Shown: positions 31,723 through 43,016 of the stretch, in pieces
How positions within the stretch are numbered: position 1 is the first letter of the stretch
How the letters are laid out: every line of letters begins with the position of its first letter
Source of the DNA: Ascidia mentula
Taxonomy: Eukaryota; Chordata; Ascidiacea; Phlebobranchia; Ascidiidae
Direction of reading: 5' to 3'
Assembly: GCA_947561715.1 (NCBI GenBank)
Contig: OX387202.1
Span: 14,273,001 to 14,337,000, forward strand
DNA length: 64,000 bases
Notes under the pieces: generated by a model
The model's database searches: none
What the model saw: only the letters and a program-made list of their open reading frames with translations
What the model was told of the DNA's origin: nothing
Position numbers and translations under genes: made by a program

Positions 31723-34700
31723 TCACACACGAAGTTTTGTAACCTTTCCGCAGACCTCCAATATACTTTGTGTTGCCACGTAATCAAGTGGATTTGCGCT
31801 GATATCCAGGTAGTTGACCTGATGCCCCAAAAAACAACTTTAAATCTAGTTTAACTGTTGTAGAAATAATTTTATGGCTTACTTTGTTTGGGCAATTCTG
31901 GATCTCTGCGACCAAACTGTCGATCTTGCTAATCTCACAACTTCTTGCGTCCAGTTCTTGCATGTTAGGAATGCACGGCGCAAGTAAGTCTATTCCGTGG
32001 TTGCAAATATTGTTGTAACTCAGGTTTAATCTTCTCATCTTGAAACAAAATCGGATTTTAGAAAGCCGCAATACCGACACATGCTTACAAATGAGAAAAA
32101 AATCCCATTACGAAAGTATTGTTAAAAAATTGTGAGTTGTCGCCCAAATCGTAAGACAATGACTACAGATTTGTAGTTTAAAATACCACAGGCAAGCGGC
32201 TGTATGAATCATCCTATCCAAGCAAACTGTGTTTGTGGCTTGGTACATGCAATGAAATTGTTGCCCTTGGAATTTAGGGACAATAAAACGAATACAATCC
32301 ATCGTCACCCAAACTTACTTGGACTTGTTGGGAAATAATACACCTGGTTAGTTCCTTCACGTCCGTTATTTCACATTCGCTCGCATCCAACTCTTTCAGT
32401 CCGCCCATATTCTGTGCTATGGCCTTGATACCTCGGTTGCCGATCGGGTTGCCGCAAATATACAGGATCGTGATCTGGTAAGTAAAGACAATACTTTGCA
32501 TATATTAACATTGTCAGAATTGAAACGGTAAAATTAGAATAATTAAAAACATCTAAGCAGCGTCGTAGAAACGCTGTACATTTTTTACGCTATAGACGGA
32601 GTCAGTAGTGCAACAAAGAAATCTTTTTTAGCAATTTGAGCACAAGAAAGTTTAAAGAATTTCTGAAAAAGCAAAAATATGTTAGGGCTGATCCAGCCAG
32701 ACTGCAATGCCTGGGCTGAAAAGCTTGTAAACCTAATGATCTTGATACGATAGCTGTGATCGCCAAGTAAGAACCTGTGCATTAGGGCGATCCTGCCAAT
32801 TATGCCATTGCATGAAACATTACTGGGTTATGTGAGGGCTTTAGTAACTTTGATGGGAATATCCAGACTACACAAACCAGATTACCTTGCTTGCCGGCAA
32901 GCCCATGCTCTCGGCAAATCTTGTCACATCTGTTATTCCGCATTTTCTCACGTGCAACCACTCAATACTCCCGACACACGACGCCAAGTTGTCCATTCCG
33001 GCATTTCCAATATCGTTGTTTCGAAGCATGAGTTTCCAGTTCTACAAGGGCAATTTTTTATTAAAGTTGCTGAAGGAAGTCAGTCGAAGAGTGTTTGTAA
33101 CTTGGTAATGAACTCATTCGTTCATGGATATGTTTTAGGAGAAGAGTTTCTTCTCGTACAAGAAAATATAACAAGTTACTGTTTTGCTGGCTGTGGACAT
33201 TTTGTTGGTGAGAGGAGAAATGTCAGTAATGCCGCATTCCCCCAGTCGTATGTTGTCTATTTTCTCAAGGTGGGGAGCAAGATCTTTGACTCCTTTGTTG
33301 CCAATGTAATTTCTACCAAGATTAAGGCGTTCAATCTGAAAGGTAACATAGTTATTGACTATATCGAAGCCCATCGCAAATACGATCACGTGATAATTTT
33401 TAATGTGATTTGATTATAAATTGGACGTGCCACATACGTCAGGATTAGTGGGATTGTGTCTGAACAGAAACCCTATATAGTACAGTGTTTTCCAGCCTGT
33501 GGTACGCGTACCACTAGTAGTACGCGACGAGACGTTCCGGGTGTTACGCGGGCACCATTTGCGGATATAGTTCGAATTCAAAAAAATCGTAAGTAATCTC
33601 AATATTTTCGTTACTTCATCACCTAGGTTACTTTGTAACGCTCAACTAGGTGGTACGCGTCAAAATTTTTTAACCTCCAAGTGGTACGCAACCACAAAAA
33701 GGTTGGGAATCACTGCTATAGTAAGTTGTGACGAACGCAACTCTTTACATGTAGTTCCGTATAACCTGTAGTATAGGTTTAACTAGTCGCTTACTTCACT
33801 ATCCGACAACATCGGAGCAAACTGGGCCAAGTCTGTTAAACCGCATCCCATAAGGTTGATTAAACCCGTGTTGGGAATACACTCAGCAACGAAGGGAAGT
33901 TCCTCTTGGTCGATTGTGTTTCGGGCCAAATTCAAGCTGCCAACCTAAAACAACCACACGTAACGTTTAGATCCGAATGTCTGATTATTGCAACGACAAC
34001 GCAACGTGGAATTGATTTCATCTGACAACCAGCATGTCAAACCAACCTTGTGAAGTCACGAGTTGCACCGACGAGACTTAGTGCTATTATTAAGAAATTT
34101 TTTCGTCCTGTCAAACCTACTTTGATTTCCTTTTTTAACGAGGACCATTCCCCTGCCTAAAGCATGCACGTCTAATCACAAACCTTGTGCTTCATTTTTC
34201 GGATCGCTTTGCAGATTTTCTTCAGTAAACCTTGTTTCAGTTGACAGCCTTCCATGTGAACTCCCTCCAGTGGCTTCTGTACTTTGGGTAGGATTTGGGA
34301 CAGTGCATAAGCTTCCGAAGAAGACAAAACCGAAAACCGGACATCTACAGTGGATGGGAAAACTTGGGCAAAAGTATCGACTACTTCTGGTGAGCATTCC
34401 TGCACAACGTCGACTAGGACCTCTAGAAAATCTGTTGGAAGCAAAAAAACGTGTACTGGTTTTACAAGTTAAAATAACAGAGTTTTTTTACCCCTATTTC
34501 GAATCCACTCAGATCCACACTTTTGAAAGTGTCGCAGAATCTCATCGTGCAAAGCGTGAACACGATCTGCAAACCGAAATATAACATTCACAGTGAGAAC
34601 TTTTACAGTGCAATGTAAGTAAACAAATCGTGATTAGACTTTCAGCACACTAGAGAGTATTTTCCTTATTATACCAAGGGATAGTTTAGGTATATTGTTG

Positions 34701-36911
34701 TGACAAATTTTACTTTTTGTGCCACGATGAAATTTCATAACATTAAACAATTATGCAACATAAAAACGAAAAATTTCAGGAAAGCGTGTGGTTTAAAGGC
34801 GACCAGTTGCCTCAATCTGGTACAATAGCTGACACAACTTCAAACCATCACCTGTTTTCTGTAGCTCAACATCGTCGTCACCAACTCCTAATAGTATGCC
34901 ACAAAGAAACCTTCTAACTGTAGACCAACGACCTCCCTTCGCAATTACAGGAACAAGCACCCGAAACTCGTCTTCCGGCATGTGTTTACTGATATACATA
35001 GCAGCAAAAATGTCTTGGATAATCTGGTGCCGAAAATGCATGATTTTGTCGCCCTCATAAAGCCGATGACTATAGCCTTTGTGCCCAGCAGACGTAATCA
35101 TCACGTCTTGCACGTCAGTGTCCTTGAGGCCTTCCTCTCTTAGTTGCTTAGATGAAAACACAACCGAGGACTTTACAATTGCTTTGTAGGCAATTCTTCC
35201 TAAGGGCTCTTCTAGATCATGAGTGTCGAGGCCCCGGGCGTGATTGGAATGATTCAGGTACCAGAAAATAGCTTTGAAAACACCAGTCATGGAGTTCAGC
35301 AGTTTCACTTCCGAATCTTTAAGGCTGCAAATAATAAACTGCAACAATATAGGGGTGTGGCACAACTTGATCAGCTGGGGCGCTTTTTTGTTTAACTTGT
35401 CCCAGAACTCCTGCGCTCGATTCCCTGCTAGTGAGAAGAAGAGCTTTTTCATTTCTTCACTGGAAAAGTCGTCAAGGTAAATTGTACAGCTTGGTCGGAG
35501 CTCATGAGATAAGGACAGCAGCGAATGTGGCCTTGACGTAAAGAGCAAAGTGCACTTTGGGAGGAACTGCTGGCGACATAGTTTGGCAACTAGCAATCGC
35601 ACAGGCAATTTAGCCTCAATGTTAGTGGGAGGGGGTCTTGCGCCATCTAGCGACCACACTGCCTGATCGTAACCATCCATAATAATCACGCACTTATGGT
35701 CATTTTTAACGATCCATTGAAATGCATGGTTGCTTGTTTCAGAATCTATTGAAGCAAGATGCGTGTCGATCAGCAACTCTTGTAGGGTCATCTTGCAGTC
35801 GGTGCAATCTAAGTCAATGAACCTCAACAAAAAGACTGTCGAATCCAATGATTTGGCCAGCCTTCGGCAACACGTTGTTTTGCCACTGCCTGGCGGACCA
35901 ACCAGAGCTAAAAACCTTCCGTTGTTGATTTTTCCCAGCAGCGTCTCATAGTCAATTGTTCGATCTGAAACGTCGACGAACTCCCTACGCGATGAGGGCT
36001 TTACAAGGCGATCATCCCTAACTGGAAGTTGTCCGCGATAAATGTCTGTTAGTATGAAAGGCGGATGAAATTGGGGCATATTCTTGTCACCAGGTGTCGC
36101 GCCATAGCAGAATACGTCATCCAGTAGATCCAGCTTTTCGCTTTGCAGTTCTTTGAGGCGCGTAATTGCGACTTCCTGTAGTAGTGTCTCTGAAAAAATT
36201 TGCATAAAATTTGCATTACGGGAAAAGTAGCGTCAGAAAGGAACTAAAAACCTCGCAGCATACATATACAAAAAAAGGTAAAATGTATTATTATTCGAAA
36301 ATATAATTGTGCGTTTAAACGTAGGTACTCGTGGTCTAAATACAGTTAATACATTTTAAAAATCTGTTCTTCTGGCACATTAAAATGTACATTGTATTCA
36401 CCTGCTATTCATCTAGGCTTCCTACAGTTAATACAAGCTAAAAAGTGCATGCGGAATACAACACAAAAGTTAACAGGCAGTTTAAGGACCTTCATCCACT
36501 GTACCAGTATTCTCCTGTGTCGGATTTGAGCCAGAATCCCCGGTGTTTATAACCTAAAAAGAATTTTTATTGCTTGACTTACAACATGCATGGGTATAAC
36601 CTAACAGTGGGTTAAACAGTGACAAACGATTCGTCTTTAACCAAGAGTTTATTAAAAATCAAAGTGGTTCTCTGTAAAAAAGTAATATCCGAACTACTAT
36701 ATTGTATATCTTTTAGATTACCCGTATTTTTACTTTGGATACTTTTAGATATGTTATTATATTAAAGTACTTTCACATACGTCAGTAAATGCGAGTAGTT
36801 TTGCGTCATCAAATATGTTAAAACTGCTTAAATGATCATTGAAATGCCAAATACTGTTGAACTTACCACGGTATTAGCAATCACGCTGATGCTTCTCTCG
36901 CTATGCGACAT
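31723..36911 (-). CDS. NACHT-LRR (NLR-like) receptor 3
   Basis: Exons: 36911..36867, 36553..36490, 36189..34852, 34566..34492, 34431..34184, 33944..33795, 33335..33180, 33041..32886, 32474..32319, 32038..31883 and 31818..31723. They total 2,640 nt, 879 residues, and every phase agrees. The first two exons give a 36-residue acidic, Ser/Thr-rich tail. The third contains the NACHT module (Walker A GPPGSGKTT, Walker B CVIIMDGYDQAVW). The fourth and fifth form a linker, and five exons of 150-156 nt carry paired RNI-type LRRs. No CARD, Pyrin, Death or TIR domain is present, so signalling output is unclear. It is a tandem duplicate of NLR gene 2; one LRR exon is nearly identical between them while others have diverged strongly. 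Confidence 0.9.
32786..32830 (+). repeat. Interspersed repeat copy (CCATTGCATG type)
   Basis: Phrase GCGATCCTGCCAATTATG followed by CCATTGCATGAAACATTACTG. Related copies lie near 54,180, 54,230 and 60,030. Confidence 0.6.
33483..33715. mobile_element. Non-autonomous hAT element (MITE), 233 bp
   Basis: It begins CAGTGTTTTCCAGCCT and ends with the imperfect complement AAGGTTGGGAATCACTG (written as AAAGGTTGGGAATCACTG). Flanks are ATATAGTA on the left and CTATAGTA on the right, an 8-bp target duplication with one mismatch, as expected for hAT. No coding capacity. It lies in the intron between the second and first LRR exons of NLR gene 3. Confidence 0.82.
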
Positions 36912-38276
36912 CTTGTCTTTAAAGTGAAAATAAACTCGTATCTTCGGTTACATAATCAAACTTGCGCATAGCATTGCAACAAAAGTCATTCGAAACAATT
37001 TTTTTTGCATTTTCCTTTCCTTCACTTTTAAATTAGAAAAAGCATTTGTTTCTGCATAAACAACGAACAGGTAGTGAAACACACTCAAGTGGTATAAGCC
37101 CAAAACCACCTATTAACAAGTGCAGTGAAAACTAAGGCAAACCCAAGACAATCTGGGAAGTCCGCTGCCAAACCAAACTCTCCCTTCGTGCTTATCGCTT
37201 TCTGCTCCATTGAATCTGCGGCATCAGCCACGTCAGTTGTAGTGGTTACGGCTCATTACATACGCACGACAGCAATGGTGCGCTTGCAAGCCGCAGCACC
37301 GTAATTTGTAGAACGTGCCACAATCTGTTGCGCCATTGTTACTTGTTTGTGCTGTGTTAAATGTCATCACCTGCCTTATAAATCAGTGCGTGCTAGCTTT
37401 ACTTTCCATTCAAAGTTTTACTATCATTCGACGAAATAATACAAAGAGACACAAAAATGTGTGTTTTTTTATCATTTTTACCAAAAGCACTATCTTTTGC
37501 TTCGAATATGCAATGCTGACCGAAACACACACACAAGCAGGACAATACCAGTTGCTTTCACGACTTTAAAAACACTTGATCTGTTTAAATCTGTTTTGGA
37601 AAGTTGGACGTTCGTCACTTAAAGTAATTGCCTAGTTTAATCGTGACAGAAACAGTTGACTCTCTTTGTCTTGCAGCACGACATTTACGTAATTGATTAA
37701 AACGCCCGAACACACAGTTGTTGAATCTTCGCACTCACGTAAATTGATGGAAGCTTTTCTATGTTAAAAAGTACATATCCAAAAGCTAGCAGAGTGTGCA
37801 TAATAACTAAACACCTACAGCTTCCTGTCGCGTGTATAACGCTATAACACCTTCGATTGTTCGTTCATTTCACCTTCCTTTTAAGAACTACAATGTTTTA
37901 ATAGTTCAGAGCAATGGCACTAAAAGCTCTAAGTTTATCATCGAGTAAGAAGTGCAAGTCATCGGCTAGACTCATTAAATGAAAGCAACGCATTTCCGAA
38001 AAAAAATGTTTTGCCTGCAAGGCGCTGGATCGGCGGCGAAAGGTTAATTGCCTAGACCAGAAAATTGGCAATCCACACGTCCTTTACATCAATACAATGT
38101 TGGTTTGCAACACAGGAAGTGAGCGCTTTTTACCGGCATCAGGAAGAAGGGCTGCCTGGTTTGTTTGCAATGCACGACATTACATTTTTATAAATACAAA
38201 AGCTATACAGAAATGATCAGCATACGTACTATGTAAGACTCATACAGTAAGACAACTTCTCCAGTAACATCCATTT
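36912..38276. other. Spacer between NLR gene 3 and the GPCR gene
   Basis: About 1.4 kb with no convincing exon on either strand. It should include the promoter of NLR gene 3. Confidence 0.5.
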
Positions 38277-38281
38277 TTATT
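38276..38281 (-). promoter_or_regulatory. AATAAA poly(A) signal overlapping the GPCR stop codon
   Basis: The gene ends CAA TAA AAA, so AATAAA covers the stop, as in NLR gene 1. Confidence 0.5.
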
Positions 38282-40658
38282 GCAGGAAGAATGTATTGTA
38301 GTTAATTTTATAATTAAAATGTATTAACGTAAGATTAAAACCGATATTCAGTTTTTGTAATCTCCGAGGACCTTTTCTCTTCAAACTCATGCAACACACT
38401 TCATTTGATTTCCGGCGCCAAAATAAATTTAAACAAACTTTTATTACAACGAGTCCAACTATTTCCAGCACATTTTTGCATTCCTTGATACCTAGCTTTC
38501 ACGTTAGCAAATGAACAAGGTTTTTTTCAAAATAGAAAACTCGATTTACATGATATTGACAAAGCATAAAAACACCAAACTGCAGACGTCGTCAATACGT
38601 TTTCTTCTGCTTTTGTGACCCTGATGTTAAACAGATGATTTTTTTAAACGCTCCAAGGCACCTACATATTGCTACATAGACATTGTTCAAACCATAAAAA
38701 AATAAAAATTATTAATAAAGCGCAAATTGCGACATTAGAGCTATTGTAACGTTGACAGAAAAAGTTATAATCAATCACCGTTTTTGAGGATTACAACAAC
38801 ATCACAATACAAGGTTTTACGGTCCCAGGAAGACTTACGTGGATCCAGATGTTGTTGTAGTATATTCGGTCAAGGCCGACTGTGACAGACAGCAAGCTGC
38901 ATATCGCGAATGGCGTGTAGGCGACAAGGAACGATATCGGAATCAGACAAACGAGCTGGAAAATAAAATTAGCCGCTCAATCGTGTAGAAATTCAACAGT
39001 GTAGAAAACTTCATTTGCTTCATTACTGGTTTTTAATACGCATGTTCGCATAGCTTTGCGGTCGGTAGGGGATTTTATGGTAAGAAATTGGGAACTTTGT
39101 TCATTGTGTTTGACGCGCTAAATACAAAAATGCGAACGATTTTAGCATAGAAACCATGACAACGAGTTGTTTTCTGTTATCGCTCAGCTACTAAGGAAAA
39201 TAACGAATAAGAAAAACTTGTGAAATTGTAGCGGGAGAGGAAATGGCTAAATTACGAAAAGCAGTAAAAATTTACATTCACCTTCCCCTTCTCTTCCAGC
39301 AAAATACAACATCTTGCCATGTAATAAACAGGCACCATGAACCATCCGAAACCCAGCAACACGATAATGGACCTGGAGAATCTAAACAAGAGGAGTTTCT
39401 TAATTGTCTCACCTCAAAATAAAGCAAAGCTAAACGTTTTGAAAGTAAATCAACTTACATTCCATCGTCGTCGAGGTTGACAAGGCATCCGAACGTAGTT
39501 TCGGCCACGGTGAAAGGTTTGGTGACGGTGTAATAGACATAGGTAATGAGCATTGCAGCCAACCACGTGAAAACGATGAATCGCCGTTTGTCCCAATTAA
39601 CTTAAAACGAGTATTGCGAGAGTAGAATACAATGAGGAATAAAAACTGCCCTTAACATTCCCCACAAACGATGGGGGACAACTAACATTCCTGGTATGTG
39701 GTGTTCCCAGCAGACGATGCAAATAGTTAAGTCAACAAATTTATTTCCTTTATTGGCAATAATTTATGCCTAAAATTTATGATAATAATTGATGTTTGAA
39801 ATTAATGCAATAATTTATGCTTTTATGATTTAACACTAGTTTATGATTTGAAATCAATGGCAGGATAGGTTAAACATTGGTAAACATTAGTTTGCATTAT
39901 TTTCTGATGAACCGAAATAACACGGAAACAGCAATTCCCGTAATGGGGAAAACATAGAAACACAAGGTTTACCTAAAACAATTTGTTTCTCCTTTTCCAG
40001 AATATCCAGAAGCACTCCAGCGTTGCTGGCAATTGCATTCAATCCCATGCAAATGGCAAGGTAAGCGTGAAGCTAAAAGCACGAAAAAGTTTTTTAATAC
40101 CAAGAACCAAAAACAAACAATTTTCTGAACTCACGTATTGGCCAGTATGCCCGAAAGGCCATCTCCCATATAGACAAGCAACCGCTACCATGGCAACCTG
40201 CATGGTAAACAGCAAATCAGCGACACCTAGGGAGAGCAGCCAGGGCGACGAACGACGAAGAGACGAATTATTTGCGAGGGATTTAAAGATGATGCCGTAA
40301 CCAATCAGAGCCAAAAGCACTGGAAAAAGAAAGCAAGGCTCTTAACAACTTCCGTGCATACACTCTTCACAACCTGCACTTTAACAGGTAAAATTATCGC
40401 GTTGCAAACACAGTTGTTGACAAGACACATAGCAATTGTTTTAATAAGCAGTAAGGAAAAACTCTTTATTCTACAAATTACACTAGGAATAGTTTGTTTT
40501 GCCTATAACGTCACGTTACGTCACATCCGGCGACGTGACTGCAGTACACAACAGTGTGGCTTTGACAGCAAAACGCAAAAATTATGAAGCACACGTATAC
40601 CGTTTAAAATTGTCACAAACGCGACCACGTGAAAGTCGTCTTCGTTAGTAATTTCCAT
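38277..40658 (-). CDS. Divergent opsin/RGR-like rhodopsin-family GPCR
   Basis: Seven exons in consistent phase: 40658..40601, 40319..40135, 40072..39973, 39600..39459, 39372..39282, 38955..38839 and 38483..38277, coding 299 residues. Seven membrane segments can be followed. TM2 has SLGVADLL, the first outer loop has YGRWPFGHTGQ, TM4 has FTWLAAMLIT, the second outer loop has FGCLVNLDD, TM5 has FMVPVYYMARC and TM6 has FLVAYTPFAI. The RWPFG phrase and the single outer-loop Cys recall RGR-type opsins. Oddities: the usual Cys at the top of TM3 is Gln, DRY is replaced by DILEKEK, and TM7 has neither NPxxY nor a lysine at the aligned retinal site (a Lys lies a couple of residues away). The final acceptor is weak. 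It may be a degenerate opsin or an orphan receptor. Confidence 0.72.
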
Positions 40659-40824
40659 CTTTCCTCAAAGAAATCAAACTTTGCACGGTTGTTGTCTTTG
40701 TTGTCTTTGGCGTCAGAGTAACTTCGTTGTATTCAAAAATACTGCACTAAGAATCTTGGCCCAATCTGAACATGACAATAACATAAGTTTGGTTTTTGAA
40801 TATCGTCATTAATTCTGTCCGGGA

Positions 40825-41019
40825 CTACACGTTTTGAGCTGAGTCTGCATTGATCCAAACCATAAAGACCGGTTTATACATCACATAAACCATGCAAAGT
40901 AGCATATATAGCATATAGGTCTGCATTTTCCACGAGCCTCGGGACAAACAACCCGCTGCGGGTTTCCAGATACACGAACTTTGCACAACACGTGGTACCA
41001 CACAACTCTGCTCTGACAC
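40825..41019 (-). pseudogene. Possible GPCR TM7 fragment
   Basis: A minus-strand frame ends MVYVMYKPVFMVWINADSA and a stop. The YKPVFMVW part resembles the NPxxY end of TM7, while the upstream half looks more TM7-like in the next frame (VPRLVENADLYAIYA). It lies just upstream of the GPCR gene and could be the frameshifted remnant of a second copy. Weak evidence. Confidence 0.3.
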
Positions 41020-43016
41020 CAGAGACCACTAAGAGGTATCGCCGGTATTGCCGCACTGTTAGTAGAGCACAGAAGTAGTTGTGTAAATACAACGAAGCCT
41101 TAACGCGAACAACAAACCAAACAACTGCCGGTTTCCCTTTCTCGCTTGCTCGGGTTACGACAGCGTGCTCTGTGAAACTCGATCCAGCAGATACAGTTTA
41201 GTAACTCAGGTTTAAACTCACGGAAAACTTTTCGCCTTTTTTGCCACTTTAGTTTGGAACTTGGCCCACTCACGTTCAATACTCACCACGTGACACGTTA
41301 TATAACAGCAACTGCGACGCCCTTTCTTAGGTCACATAATCACAGAGCTTTGTATCTTCCGTTTCGCGTGTCTCTGAGAATGCTTATTGCAGACCGATCG
41401 GTAGACTCAAAATTGTGTAGGGTTTGAAATGAGTTGGTTTGCTGATCTGATTGAATTCTAAGTCTGCTTTGCTTAAGACACATTGCTGCCTGGCTATTTT
41501 CACAAACTCAAAGCATTTGTAATATGTCGAAATCTCTCACTTACCCCACAAAAATTTTAAGGTTCTAAGAGCAAAGCACAAGCTGCACTTTATATCTTGC
41601 CCTGCGATACGGGAGCTGCACAATCAAAACCAGAGAAAGGCTTAACAGCAGTGGTTTATGGCGAAGGAGCACCGGCGAGCTTTCTCAAACAGAGATTTTC
41701 GTTACCCAGTAAATGACCGGGTTTTCGGCAAAGCTCTGCCCTGCAGGCGCAGCTTCAATTTGATTACTCCATATTAAGACGAACCCTCGCAATACTGCCT
41801 ACCCACACATTTTTAGCAGAACACGCGCTGTCGGTCGCGTTCGTTTCAAACATACTGATTTTACAGGCGCGGATTTAATATAAACAAGCTGCTGCTAAAG
41901 CCCGATACTAAATCATTGGCGAGCAAGGCTGATTGGCGAATCTACTGTTTTTTAAATTCCACAGACACACGGAATTTTACCATTAACTTCTGAAACTCAA
42001 ACTTGACCTTTCATATACTATTTACTCTTTCAGACGCAACCACGAATTTAGAGGCACTGTGTGTTAGTTTTACGATATACTGTATCCCCATAATTTTGGG
42101 CGACTTAGACATAGGTACAAGGTATTGTAAACACACTGAAGAAACGTATTTAGATTTCCGCCTTTTAAAGAATGATACTTGTCAGTAAAAAGGTCAAGTG
42201 TTACTTCTGCAGGGCGATTATCGTTGATAAATTTGCAGCAAGACTGGAGGCGTTGATTTTCACACCTAGGCCCCCAAAACGAACAGACAGGAAATCACCA
42301 CCGAGTAAAAAAACAAACGACGCCAATGCAGGGAATCGTGCTTGCACAGTACTATTTCTGTTATCAGGGATTATGTGTGTGTGTTATTTGTGAAAGGATT
42401 GTCGTGGATGCTTGCACGTTTTAGCAGGTAAGACAACTTCTACCGCCATGCGCGAGTTTTATTGACTTTTGTGTGGAACGCTTCAAAAAAGTCGGTAATT
42501 TTGAAGCGTTCCACACAAAAGTCAATAAGTAAGATATTGCTACAATTGTCAGTCTGGGTCAATGAACAAAGTCGCACCAAAAATACTGTATTTTGATTGG
42601 GGTAATCCACGATTGAAATAATTGCACAAAGTCTGAAAGCGAAATAATTTCAGGTCAAAAGAATGCACAGTTATGTAAAAACAAGCAAATTTGTTAACAC
42701 GCTTATCTGTAGGGCAGCGGTAGGTAAAGGCCTACTTACCCAGGGTACAAAAATAAGGGTTATCAACAGCCAAGACACCCACATAAAGAAATTTTTGTTT
42801 TTGATCCATCTTACAAAACAAAAAATTGTTAGCATTTCGCAACAAAATTAACCACCCAAGAAGTTGGGACGTAGCAAAAAATAAACACACATTAAATATT
42901 ATAGATCAACACAATCTCAAATTTATATTTGGCACAAAACATCTCAGCATCTCATCATTTTAAAAATTACTACCATTTAACAATTAGAATTTTGTTTTAT
43001 GCACTCTGCAGTCATT
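41020..43016. other. Gene-poor spacer
   Basis: Nothing supported except the perfect palindrome near 42,490. Short open frames here have no recognisable content. Confidence 0.5.
42459..42528. repeat. Perfect 30-bp palindrome with 10-bp loop
   Basis: Left arm 42459-42488 and right arm 42499-42528 are exact reverse complements (outer end TTATTGAC, inner end CTTCAAAA) around AAGTCGGTAA. It can form a long DNA cruciform or RNA hairpin. No TIR element or gene frame explains it. Confidence 0.9.

Noticed and set aside
42172-42393. Small basic protein gene
   Set aside because: A single short frame with no start context, splice partners or recognisable family.
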